Source: CAYIYO01 sp964367715 (lineage in GTDB: Bacteria; Chlamydiota; Chlamydiia; Chlamydiales; Criblamydiaceae). Taken from it: a stretch of 15,933 nt of DNA. Made by a program: the position numbers and the translations under genes. The stretch spans positions 1 through 15,933 of the forward strand of contig CAYIYO010000043.1 in NCBI GenBank assembly GCA_964367715.1, read 5' to 3'. Shown here in pieces: positions 7,792-14,143 of the stretch; the stretch's first letter is position 1; each line of letters opens with the position of its first letter. The notes below the pieces were generated by a model. That model worked only from the letters and a program-made list of their open reading frames with translations, did no database searches and was not told where the DNA came from.

Positions 7792-8019
7792 TTACTCATT
7801 TTTACCAAAAGTGTCATAAAGCTTGTAAAGCTCACGTACGCACGCCCCTAAACCCAAACACAAAAATAGATAGCTTAAATAAGGCTTCGTATCAAAAACT
7901 CCATCCAACCAACTGCCAATTAAATACCCACAAAATGGAGTCACGACAATGACAAAAGGAATCCCTATGAGCCCTAAATACTTACGGTACTCTTCTTCAT
8001 CTTTCTTTTTTTCAGGCAT
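7792..8019 (-). CDS. atpZ: AtpZ/AtpI-family small membrane protein, first gene of the atp operon
   Basis: A 75-residue protein with a charged N-terminus (PEKKKDEEEYRKY) and two membrane helices (about 15-35 and 46-63: IGIPFVIVVTPFCGYLIG and LSYLFLCLGLGACVRELYKL). Small two-helix proteins of the AtpZ/AtpI group sit at the head of many atp operons. They are thought to help assemble the c ring or to carry divalent cations, and are not part of the final enzyme. The short length favours AtpZ over AtpI. The ATG at 8019 has no clear Shine-Dalgarno sequence (the upstream stretch is all A/T), so translation may be weak or unusual. The gene lies 24 bases upstream of the atpB start and is clearly in its transcription unit. 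Confidence 0.8.
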   Translation of the reverse strand: MPEKKKDEEEYRKYLGLIGIPFVIVVTPFCGYLIGSWLDGVFDTKPYLSYLFLCLGLGACVRELYKLYDTFGKNE

Positions 8020-8063
8020 ATAAAATCAAAGTAAAAATTTAAATTACATGTTAAATAAAGGTC

Positions 8064-8092
8064 ACATTCGCCATTAAAAAGAAAAATGTCAA
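8064..8092 (-). promoter_or_regulatory. Candidate sigma-70-type promoter of the atp operon
   Basis: In the 86-base gap between the peroxidase gene and atpZ, the - strand shows a perfect -35 box TTGACA (8092-8087). Seventeen bases later comes GAATGT (8069-8064), a poor -10 box that keeps only the key A and final T. Transcription would start near 8057, leaving an AT-rich leader of about 38 bases before atpZ. Read-through from the upstream peroxidase gene on the same strand is also possible, since I see no terminator between them. Confidence 0.4.
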
Positions 8093-8105
8093 GAGGTTTA
8101 CTCTC

Positions 8106-9137
8106 TTATTCAGGAAAATGCTTAGGCTCTTCAAATCCCCGCCACCCTTCCCCATTCAATGCCTTTAAAAAACTCACCAACGCTTTTTTGTCCTCCGCCG
8201 AAAGATGCAATGGCTTCAATAACGGATGCAAATTCTTGTTTTTTATCCCTCCTCGATCATAATAATCGATCACCTCTTCCAAGGTCTTTAAACTTCCATC
8301 ATGCATATACGGCGCGGTATGCTCCACTTCGCGCAACGTTGGAGCCTTAAATGCTCCCCAATCCCTTGAATCCTGCGTCACTCGATAACGGCCTAAATCA
8401 GGATTCTCTGCATTCATCCCAATTCCAATATTCATAAATCGATCATCACTGAAATTAAATCCTCCATGACAATTCGCACAGCCGACTTTTTTAAAGATTT
8501 CCATGCCTCTCACTTGTTCTGCGGTCAGTGCAGAACGATTACCTGCACGATACTGATCATATGCCGAATTTCCCGATAAAATTGTCCGTTCAAACGTCGC
8601 AATAGCCTTGGCAATATGATCAATCGTAATTTCATCGCTTCCAAACGCTTTCTTAAATAGTAATCGATATCCAGGAATCTCCTCTACGCATTTGACACAC
8701 TCGGCATGCGCATCATGCACATCTTTAACAGTGGTCATTTCATTGGTATTGCCCAGTGGTCCCTTGCACTGATCTTCTAAAGACGTTGCTCTTCCATCCC
8801 AAAATAGAAAATTGGCATATGCACCATTGATGATCGTTGGGCTATGCCGAGACCCCTCTCTCTCATCAATTCCAATCGCAATCTTTTTGCAGTCGCTGTA
8901 GCCGCAATCTATGGTATGACAAGTTGCACATGAAATAGTCTGATTAGAAGAAAGCCGCTTATCAAAGTAAAGAAGGCGTCCGAGCTCCGCTTTGTCCTTA
9001 CTGTAAGGGTTATCCTGAGGCCAAGGAATCGGCGGCAGTCCTAAAGGGGGAGTGATCTCTTCGTTAGGTGAAGAGTAAAGAGATCCAAAGAAAGCTAAGA
9101 AAAATAAAGAAAAACGAAGAGGCATAACAATTCTCAT
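8106..9137 (-). CDS. Dihaem cytochrome c peroxidase / MauG-family protein, exported
   Basis: Periplasmic peroxidase that would reduce hydrogen peroxide with electrons from a c-type donor. Its 343 residues start with a signal peptide (MPLRFSLFFLAFFGSLYSS from the second ATG at 9125; the first ATG at 9137 adds four residues, and neither has a strong ribosome binding site). There are two haem-c sites, CATCH (70-74) and CANCH (220-224). Met278 in APYMHDGSLKTLEEV is the expected axial ligand of the C-terminal haem; a Tyr there would have suggested MauG proper. LFWDGRATSLEDQ and the segment ATFERTIL are family-typical. Several extra cysteines (78, 83, 124, 147, 150) are unusual and could form disulfides. 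Haem attachment needs a cytochrome c maturation system elsewhere in the genome. It lies just upstream of, and in the same direction as, the atp operon. Confidence 0.9.
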   Translation of the reverse strand: MRIVMPLRFSLFFLAFFGSLYSSPNEEITPPLGLPPIPWPQDNPYSKDKAELGRLLYFDKRLSSNQTISCATCHTIDCGYSDCKKIAIGIDEREGSRHSPTIINGAYANFLFWDGRATSLEDQCKGPLGNTNEMTTVKDVHDAHAECVKCVEEIPGYRLLFKKAFGSDEITIDHIAKAIATFERTILSGNSAYDQYRAGNRSALTAEQVRGMEIFKKVGCANCHGGFNFSDDRFMNIGIGMNAENPDLGRYRVTQDSRDWGAFKAPTLREVEHTAPYMHDGSLKTLEEVIDYYDRGGIKNKNLHPLLKPLHLSAEDKKALVSFLKALNGEGWRGFEEPKHFPE

Positions 9138-9227
9138 AGATAATTAAAAATATTAGCAAGATGTATTGTGACCGACCACGTGATCGATTACCCTGCAGGG
9201 CATTATCAGCGAGCGCATATGAACAGT
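9138..9227. other. Upstream region of the peroxidase gene with repeat-like segments
   Basis: Ninety bases between the peroxidase start and palindrome copy B. They hold a CCCTGCAGGG palindrome (9191-9200) and the segment CCACGTGATCGATTAC (9176-9191). The latter matches 14 of 16 bases of the reverse complement of 15824-15839 near the right end of the window, suggesting a remnant of the same repeat. I could not identify a convincing promoter for the peroxidase gene here. Confidence 0.4.
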
Positions 9228-9276
9228 GTATACACAAGTGAATTCAAAAACCGATTCTTGATTTCAATTGTGTATA
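9228..9276. repeat. Imperfect inverted repeat (palindrome family, copy B)
   Basis: The left arm 9228-9250 is identical over 23 bases to the left arm of copy A at 1578-1600. The right arm (about 9255-9276) has diverged, pairing with 3 mismatches over about 22 positions. It starts 2 bases beyond the stop codon of the SDR gene (9279-9281) and can form a hairpin at the 3' end of that transcript. The middle and right part (ACCGATTCTTGATTTCA, with four more A in front) recurs exactly at 11092-11112. Confidence 0.85.
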
Positions 9277-9278
9277 AA

Positions 9279-10730
9279 TCACTGCTTAATAGGCTCTCCA
9301 GCTAATGCCTTTGCCATCTTGCGAAAAATAAAAAAGTGAAATGGAATAAGAGAATACCAATAAAGGCGTCCTTTAATTCCTCTCGGTCGAAATGTGGCTG
9401 TTTGAACAAGAATTTCCTGGCCCTCTTTTTCCTCAATTTTAAACTCTAACCACGCTTCTCCAGGCATCTTCATTCCAGCATAAAGTATGAGATGGCCGTT
9501 ATTTTTATCGGCAAGAATGACTCTCCAAAAGTCGATCGAATCGCCCGCCTGAATTTCAAAAGGATGCCGTCTCCCCCTATTCAAACCAACTCCTCCAACC
9601 AATTTATCCAATAAGCCTCGCAAATGCCATGCCCAGTTCAACGCATAATATCCCGTGCTTCCACCAATGCGCCAAATTCGATCGATCGTCGCGGCTTTTG
9701 AATCTTTGATGACCACGCTTTTTTCGTCTTTTAAGCATCCTTTGTCTGGAACTTCAATGTAATTTTCAATATTTGGATTAGTTTCTTCAATTTCCCACGA
9801 ATCCATCCAGCTAGAAATTACCTCGTTTTGGGAGATTTTTTGAAAAGTCAATTTAAGCGCTTCAGTATATGTCAAACAGGTGTGAGGAAAAATTTGTTGT
9901 ATTCCTTTTAGTTGAACAACTGTAGGCGTTTTCATGCTCTCGACTAAGTAAGAACAAAGGGAATAGCGGACGGACGTAATAAAAACTAACCAATAACTAG
10001 ATAAGCGGGGAGTCAAAAGTGGCACATTTATGATTAACCTCCTAAGGTTGCGAAACTTTGCATAGCGAAGCATCACCTCTTTAAATGTAAGCGCTTCAGG
10101 TCCCCCAATGTCAAAAGTTTTGTCTATGCATTTTTCATTGAGAAGAACACTAGAAAGATAAAAAAGAACATCGCTAATCGCAATCGGTTGACAGAGTGTA
10201 TTGACCCATCGAGGAGCAATCATAATAGGTAGCTTTTCACATAAATCCCTAATGATCTCAAAAGAAGCACTCCCACCTCCAATGATAATGCTGGCGCGCA
10301 AAATAGTGTAAGGAATACCGCTCTGCTTTAAAGCTTTTTCGACCAATAATCGCGACTGAAGGTGCGGAGATAACTTTTTCTCATCGTTAATGATTCCACC
10401 CAAATAAATGATCTGCTTCACATCAGAATTTTTTATTCCTTTTAAAAACTGCTCAACGACTTGAAGTTCAGTGTCAATCAAATTGCCTACAATTTCCGAC
10501 ATCGAATGCACAAGATAATAAGCAGCTTCAATATCCTTCGGAATATTTTCTATCGTTTCCGAATTCCTTAAATCGCCCCAAATGTAATGAAGATTGGGCA
10601 TCTCTTCAGCAAAAATTTTAGCTCCCTTAATCCGGCATAATGCATAAACCTGATGTCCTTGACTTAACAAACAAAGGATGAGTCGCTTTCCTACAAATCC
10701 ATTCGCTCCTGTAATCAAAATTTTTGTCAT
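9279..10730 (-). CDS. SDR-family NAD(P)-binding protein with C-terminal DUF2867-like domain
   Basis: An extended/atypical short-chain dehydrogenase fold of 483 residues. The N-terminal Rossmann motif is TGANGFVGK (7-15), followed by an HxVYALCR-type strand end and WGDLRN (51-56). YYLVHSM (71-77) and YTILRASIIIGGGSASFE (141-158) are typical of the NAD(P)-binding epimerase-like group. From about residue 350 the sequence changes to a DUF2867-type domain (RIWRIGGSTGYYALNWAWHL, DFWRVILAD, GEAWLEFKI, TATFRPRGIKGRLYWYSLIP). Proteins with this pairing are widespread, but their substrate is not established; a role in membrane lipid or quinone-related chemistry is only a guess. The ATG at 10730 has a good AAGGAAG ribosome binding site 6 bases upstream. 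It appears to be a single-gene unit, divergent from the exporter operon. Confidence 0.85.
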   Translation of the reverse strand: MTKILITGANGFVGKRLILCLLSQGHQVYALCRIKGAKIFAEEMPNLHYIWGDLRNSETIENIPKDIEAAYYLVHSMSEIVGNLIDTELQVVEQFLKGIKNSDVKQIIYLGGIINDEKKLSPHLQSRLLVEKALKQSGIPYTILRASIIIGGGSASFEIIRDLCEKLPIMIAPRWVNTLCQPIAISDVLFYLSSVLLNEKCIDKTFDIGGPEALTFKEVMLRYAKFRNLRRLIINVPLLTPRLSSYWLVFITSVRYSLCSYLVESMKTPTVVQLKGIQQIFPHTCLTYTEALKLTFQKISQNEVISSWMDSWEIEETNPNIENYIEVPDKGCLKDEKSVVIKDSKAATIDRIWRIGGSTGYYALNWAWHLRGLLDKLVGGVGLNRGRRHPFEIQAGDSIDFWRVILADKNNGHLILYAGMKMPGEAWLEFKIEEKEGQEILVQTATFRPRGIKGRLYWYSLIPFHFFIFRKMAKALAGEPIKQ

Positions 10731-10764
10731 GAAATACTTCCTTTTCCTACAACTTATAAAAATT

Positions 10765-10782
10765 AAGTATTTGACAATACTT
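10765..10782. promoter_or_regulatory. Operator-like inverted repeat upstream of the SDR gene
   Basis: A perfect 7-bp inverted repeat, AAGTATT-TGAC-AATACTT, lies 35 bases upstream of the SDR start. It is followed on the + strand by a run of T. It could be a repressor site or a weak + strand terminator, and its top strand also contains TTGACA. Short AT-rich palindromes arise easily by chance in such DNA, so the call is weak. Confidence 0.25.
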
Positions 10783-10837
10783 TTTTATCGCTAAGTGTTG
10801 AATTTTTTTTTGATATGGTTTTTTGTATCCTAATGAA

Positions 10838-10843
10838 TATAAT
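10838..10843 (+). promoter_or_regulatory. Isolated consensus -10 box reading into the 173-base palindrome
   Basis: A perfect TATAAT on the + strand with no good -35 box at normal spacing; TTGATA at 10810-10815 is 22 bases away, which is too far. If used, transcription would start near 10850 and run straight into the large hairpin, giving a highly structured RNA. In DNA this AT-rich the match may be chance. Confidence 0.2.
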
Positions 10844-10876
10844 TATGTCGGCTCTTTGACCCTGATGCAAATCGGT

Positions 10877-11049
10877 ATCTACTATACCGTTCGTGGTTCA
10901 AAATTTGATTTTTGGGCCGCGTGAAAGCTCCCGCGGTTGGCACATCGTAAGTGGGTCAATATTAACAATATGAACCCACTTACGATGTGCCAACCGCGGG
11001 GCTTTGACGCAGCCGAAAAACCAAATTTTGAATCACGAGCGGTATAGAT
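10877..11049. repeat. 173-base near-perfect palindrome (MITE-like)
   Basis: Two arms of about 80-85 bases are inverted copies of each other. The inner 27 bases pair perfectly (10930-10956 with 10974-11000; the arms contain CGGTTGGCACATCGTAAG). The 17-base centre is itself partly self-complementary (ATATT...AATAT). The outer arms pair with about six mismatches and two small indels and end in ATCTA...TAGAT-type tips containing TATACCG/CGGTATA. It has no coding capacity. This is the form expected of a miniature inverted-repeat element or of an extremely stable RNA hairpin. Confidence 0.9.
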
Positions 11050-11050
11050 C

Positions 11051-11126
11051 AAAAATGCCAAACTCCAGCATCTCTGCCGCGATGAATGCTTAAAAACCGA
11101 TTCTTGATTTCACGTTCGGTATATAT
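11051..11126. repeat. Composite tract of repeat fragments
   Basis: Directly after the palindrome lie three borrowed pieces. The sequence at 11074-11089 is the exact reverse complement of GCATTCATCGCGGCAG at 15871-15886. The sequence at 11092-11112 is an exact 21-base copy of the middle of palindrome copy B (9246-9266). TCACGTTCGGTATATA at 11110-11125 resembles the right tip of the 173-base palindrome (11033-11048). The tract looks like a mosaic made by repeat-on-repeat insertion or recombination. Confidence 0.7.
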
Positions 11127-11151
11127 TTAATTTTTAAAATCCGAACTAAAT

Positions 11152-11178
11152 TTGATGTTTTATCTGTAGTGCTAAAAT
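11152..11178 (+). promoter_or_regulatory. Candidate extended -10 promoter of the exporter operon
   Basis: TTGATG (11152-11157) is followed 15 bases later by TAAAAT (11173-11178). The latter is preceded by TG at 11170-11171, giving the extended -10 form TGCTAAAAT. Spacing to the -35 box is short, but an extended -10 tolerates that. Transcription would start near 11185, giving a leader of about 40 bases before the first gene at 11227. The gene's ribosome binding site (AGGA) is at 11219-11222. Confidence 0.4.
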
Positions 11179-11226
11179 AAATAAATGACTATGTTCCTGA
11201 TTAATTGAAGAGTGTAGTGAGGAACA

Positions 11227-12378
11227 ATGATTTCTTTGGCATTTAAAATGTTGATTGGAAACAGAGCGTCTTGCATTGCCATCATTTTTGGAATATTTTT
11301 AGCAACCTTACTCATTTCGCAACAGTCTGCGATTTTCTTAGGATTGATCCAACGTTCCTATCGTATTGTCACCGACATCACCGAACCCGATATTTGGGTG
11401 GTCGATCCCGTAACAGAAAGTGAAGATAAATTACGCAGTCTCCCCATTAGCTATCTCGATGTCGTACGGAGCACGCCGGGATTAGAATGGGCAGTTCCAT
11501 TAAATTCTGCTTTGATCCCTTTAGTCACTCCCGAAGGAAAGTTTGATATCACTCAGCTCTATGGAATCGATGACGCAACCCTGATTGGCGCCCCTAATGA
11601 AATGCTAGAAGGATCCGTTTTAGATTTACGTAGGGAAGGCGCGGTCATTGTCGATGTTTACTCTGCAAACAGCAGTTTAGCTAAAGTCGATCCAGACGGA
11701 AAAAAACGCTCTCTGACTCTAGGAGACACCCTTGAAATTAATGGAAAATATGCGTTAGTTGTCGGAATCTGCAAAGTCACTCAAAATTTCTATCCTCAAC
11801 CCATCATGTACACCTCCTCTTCTCAATTTAAAGTTTTTTATCCTCCATTGAACGGACGAACAAAATTCATCATCGCTAAATCAAAGAGGGGAGTGGACAC
11901 GCAACAGGTATGCAACTTAATCAATATCAATACCGACTTCAGCGCTCTCACAAGAGACCAATTTAAAGATAAAATCCGAGATTTTTTTCTTAAAACAGGG
12001 ATTCTAATCAACTTCGGTCTTTCGGTCCTATTAGGAGTCATCATTGGATTTTCTATTGCCGGACAAACATTTTATATCATGACGTTAGAAAACATCGTTT
12101 ACTATGCTTTAATTAAAGCAGTAGGCGGAACCTCCATGATGCTGCTAAAAATGATCGTCTTCCAAGCAACGGTCGTCGGCATCATCGGCTATCTAATAGG
12201 AATTGGAGTGACGGTCCTTTGGGGGATGGCAATGGAAGGAACCACGCTCGCTTTTTTCTTTCCTTGGGAGCTATTAGTTTTTACTGCAGGCGTTATTTTA
12301 ATTATCTGTGTCTTCACCGCCACTCTTTGCCTCAGAAAAGTTCTCCGCGCCGATCCACAACTACTGATGGGGAGCTAA
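11227..12378 (+). CDS. DevC-like (FtsX/MacB-type) ABC transporter permease
   Basis: Inner-membrane component of a tripartite ABC exporter. Its 383 residues have four predicted membrane helices: one near the N-terminus (about 17-38, IAIIFGIFLATLLI) and three at the C-terminal end (about 258-282, 307-333, 346-368). A periplasmic domain of about 220 residues lies between the first and second. That is the FtsX/MacB topology. The segment ITEPDIWVVDP (51-61), just after the first helix, is typical of DevC proteins. Type VII ABC proteins of this shape drive mechanotransmission to an adaptor instead of forming a classical channel. The ATG at 11227 follows GTGAGGAACA. The stop is one base before the ATPase start, so the four genes form one operon. 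Confidence 0.88.
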   Translation: MISLAFKMLIGNRASCIAIIFGIFLATLLISQQSAIFLGLIQRSYRIVTDITEPDIWVVDPVTESEDKLRSLPISYLDVVRSTPGLEWAVPLNSALIPLVTPEGKFDITQLYGIDDATLIGAPNEMLEGSVLDLRREGAVIVDVYSANSSLAKVDPDGKKRSLTLGDTLEINGKYALVVGICKVTQNFYPQPIMYTSSSQFKVFYPPLNGRTKFIIAKSKRGVDTQQVCNLININTDFSALTRDQFKDKIRDFFLKTGILINFGLSVLLGVIIGFSIAGQTFYIMTLENIVYYALIKAVGGTSMMLLKMIVFQATVVGIIGYLIGIGVTVLWGMAMEGTTLAFFFPWELLVFTAGVILIICVFTATLCLRKVLRADPQLLMGS

Positions 12379-12379
12379 C

Positions 12380-13078
12380 ATGGCTGAAATTGCAATTAAA
12401 TGTGAAGGAATAGAAAAAGCATACGGAACAGGCGAAGACAAAACACAAGCCCTATATGAAACCAATCTCGAAATTTACAAAAACGAACTCACTTTAATTG
12501 TAGGGCCCTCAGGTTCCGGAAAAACAACCTTGATCTCAATTATCGCCACGATTCTCACCCCCGACTCCGGCAATCTTTTGATCCTTAACGAAGAAATTAG
12601 ACAAAAAAGCGAGCCAGAAAAAGCCGCTTTTCGTAGTAAAAACATCGGCATCGTCTTCCAATCCTTCTTTTTAATCCCCACACTAACGATAGCAGAAAAT
12701 ATTGCGCTTCCATTAATTGTCAGCGGAGAAAAAGAAGAGGTCGCAATAGAAAAAGCCATAGAACTCCTAGATAAAATCCACTTAGCTCATCGCGCCCAAG
12801 CCTCTCCCAAACTCCTATCTAAAGGTCAACAGCAAAAAGTGGCCATCGCACGCGCAATGATTAATGATGCTGCTCTCCTGATTTGCGACGAACCAACAAG
12901 CTCTCTTGATCACGTTTCAGGAGAAGAAATTATGCAATTTTTGAAACAACAATCCAAAAACCCCAATAAAGCGGTTTTGGTTGTTACTCATGATCCTCGA
13001 ATTTTCCCCTATGCGGATCGCATTATCTCGATGAGCGACGGAAAAATTCAATTACCTGTGGAGATGAAGAATGAATAG
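12380..13078 (+). CDS. DevA-like (LolD/MacB-type) ABC transporter ATPase
   Basis: Cytoplasmic motor of the exporter; a dimer would power the permease encoded just upstream. Its 232 residues are the usual length for this group. Motifs seen are Walker A GPSGSGKT (42-49), the Q-loop Gln94 in IVFQSF, the signature LSKGQQQKVAIARAM (146-160), Walker B ALLICDEP (165-172) with catalytic Glu171, the D-loop SSLD (174-177) and the switch His204 in VVTHD. The signature has Lys in place of the second residue of the classical GG pair (LSGGQ). The rest is standard and the enzyme is expected to work. A GGGGAG in the end of the permease gene serves as ribosome binding site, and the stop overlaps the adaptor gene by 8 bases. 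Confidence 0.93.
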   Translation: MAEIAIKCEGIEKAYGTGEDKTQALYETNLEIYKNELTLIVGPSGSGKTTLISIIATILTPDSGNLLILNEEIRQKSEPEKAAFRSKNIGIVFQSFFLIPTLTIAENIALPLIVSGEKEEVAIEKAIELLDKIHLAHRAQASPKLLSKGQQQKVAIARAMINDAALLICDEPTSSLDHVSGEEIMQFLKQQSKNPNKAVLVVTHDPRIFPYADRIISMSDGKIQLPVEMKNE

Positions 13079-14141
13079 AAATTATTTTAAATGGATCCTT
13101 CTCCTCTCTATAGCTAGCATTGGAATTGTAGGACATTTTATGTGGAAAGAAAATAAAAAACAGAAAATTCCTCCCTCAAAAGCAATTGTCGCGCGTCCCT
13201 CTGCACCTTTCGATTCCTATCTCTCCGCAGTAGGGATCGTAGAAGCCCACGGAGGAAATATCTACATTGGATCCTCCCTTAATCGCATTGTAGAAAAAAT
13301 TAAAGTCAAAGTAGGCCAAAAAGTAAAAGAAGGCGATGTCCTCTTCTCCCTAGAATCCCATGACTTAAAAGCCGATCTCGTTGCACGCAAAATCGATCTA
13401 GAAAATGCACAATCCAACCTGAAAAAGCTAGAAGGTCTTCCACGAAAAGAAGATCTCGATGCAGCTAATGCAGAATATAACCGCGCAAAAGTTGAGAGAG
13501 AACAAACAAAAACTCAATACGAACGTGTAGAAGGGCTACAAAAAAGCGGGGCCCTAAGCGATGAAGAAGTTACCCGTAGACGCTTTGCATATGAAGAATC
13601 CCAAGCACGTTTTCAACAAGCAGAAGCAAATTTCAATAAAGTTCAAGCAGGCGCATGGCTACCAGATATAGAAATCGCCCGTTTACAAGTCAAACAAGCG
13701 GAAGCCGCCATCCACAAAGTAGAATCAGCAATAGAACGCACGATCGTTCGTGCCCCCGCCGATGCCACTGTATTACAAATTAAAATTCATGAAGGGGAGT
13801 TCCCTCCCTCCGAATCCTCTCACGCGCCTTCAATGATTATCGGAAATATTGATGATATGAATCTACGGGTCAGCATCAATCAGTTTGATGCTTCCTTCTA
13901 TCAAGCAAATGCAAAAGCCATCGCTTTTCTCCAAGGAAACCCGAAAGTTAGCTTTCCTCTTAACTTTGTCAATATAGAACCTTATTTTGTCCCAAAACAA
14001 AACCTAAGTAATGACATCACAGAAAAAGTCGACACTCGTGTACTAAATGTCGTTTATTGCTTTCAAGAGGGAGAAAATAGGGTTTTTATTGGGCAACAAA
14101 TGGATGTTTATATTCAAACCCCTTTTGTCCCCAAGGAATAA
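13071..14141 (+). CDS. HlyD/DevB-like periplasmic adaptor (membrane fusion protein)
   Basis: Adaptor that bridges the inner-membrane ABC pair and the outer-membrane channel. Its 356 residues start with one membrane anchor (about 8-24, WILLLSIASIGIVGHFMW) and then a proline-containing linker. The first lipoyl half-motif is at about 70-97 (IVEKIKVKVGQKVKEGDVLF), followed by a long coiled-coil hairpin (about 98-222) rich in Ala, Glu, Gln and Lys. The second lipoyl half is at about 223-245 (RTIVRAPADATVLQIKIHEG), with a beta-barrel domain after it. The second-half sequence is typical of DevB-like adaptors. The ATG at 13071 overlaps the end of the ATPase gene and has GGAG 7 bases upstream. Confidence 0.9.
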   Translation: MNRNYFKWILLLSIASIGIVGHFMWKENKKQKIPPSKAIVARPSAPFDSYLSAVGIVEAHGGNIYIGSSLNRIVEKIKVKVGQKVKEGDVLFSLESHDLKADLVARKIDLENAQSNLKKLEGLPRKEDLDAANAEYNRAKVEREQTKTQYERVEGLQKSGALSDEEVTRRRFAYEESQARFQQAEANFNKVQAGAWLPDIEIARLQVKQAEAAIHKVESAIERTIVRAPADATVLQIKIHEGEFPPSESSHAPSMIIGNIDDMNLRVSINQFDASFYQANAKAIAFLQGNPKVSFPLNFVNIEPYFVPKQNLSNDITEKVDTRVLNVVYCFQEGENRVFIGQQMDVYIQTPFVPKE

Positions 14142-14143
14142 AT

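Larger units (their letters stand above)
10731..11226. other. 496-base divergent intergenic region, gene-free and repeat-rich
   Basis: I see no credible protein-coding gene here. From left to right it holds AT-rich leader DNA of the SDR gene with an 18-base inverted repeat, an isolated TATAAT (10838-10843), a 173-base palindrome, a composite repeat tract (11051-11126), and about 100 bases of AT-rich DNA with the likely exporter promoter. The palindrome is far richer in G and C than its surroundings, which argues that it was inserted. Confidence 0.75.

Noticed and set aside
9228..11126. CRISPR array suggested by repeated sequence pieces
   Set aside because: Repeats are inverted, few, irregularly spaced and of different length; no direct repeat-spacer pattern and no cas genes are present.
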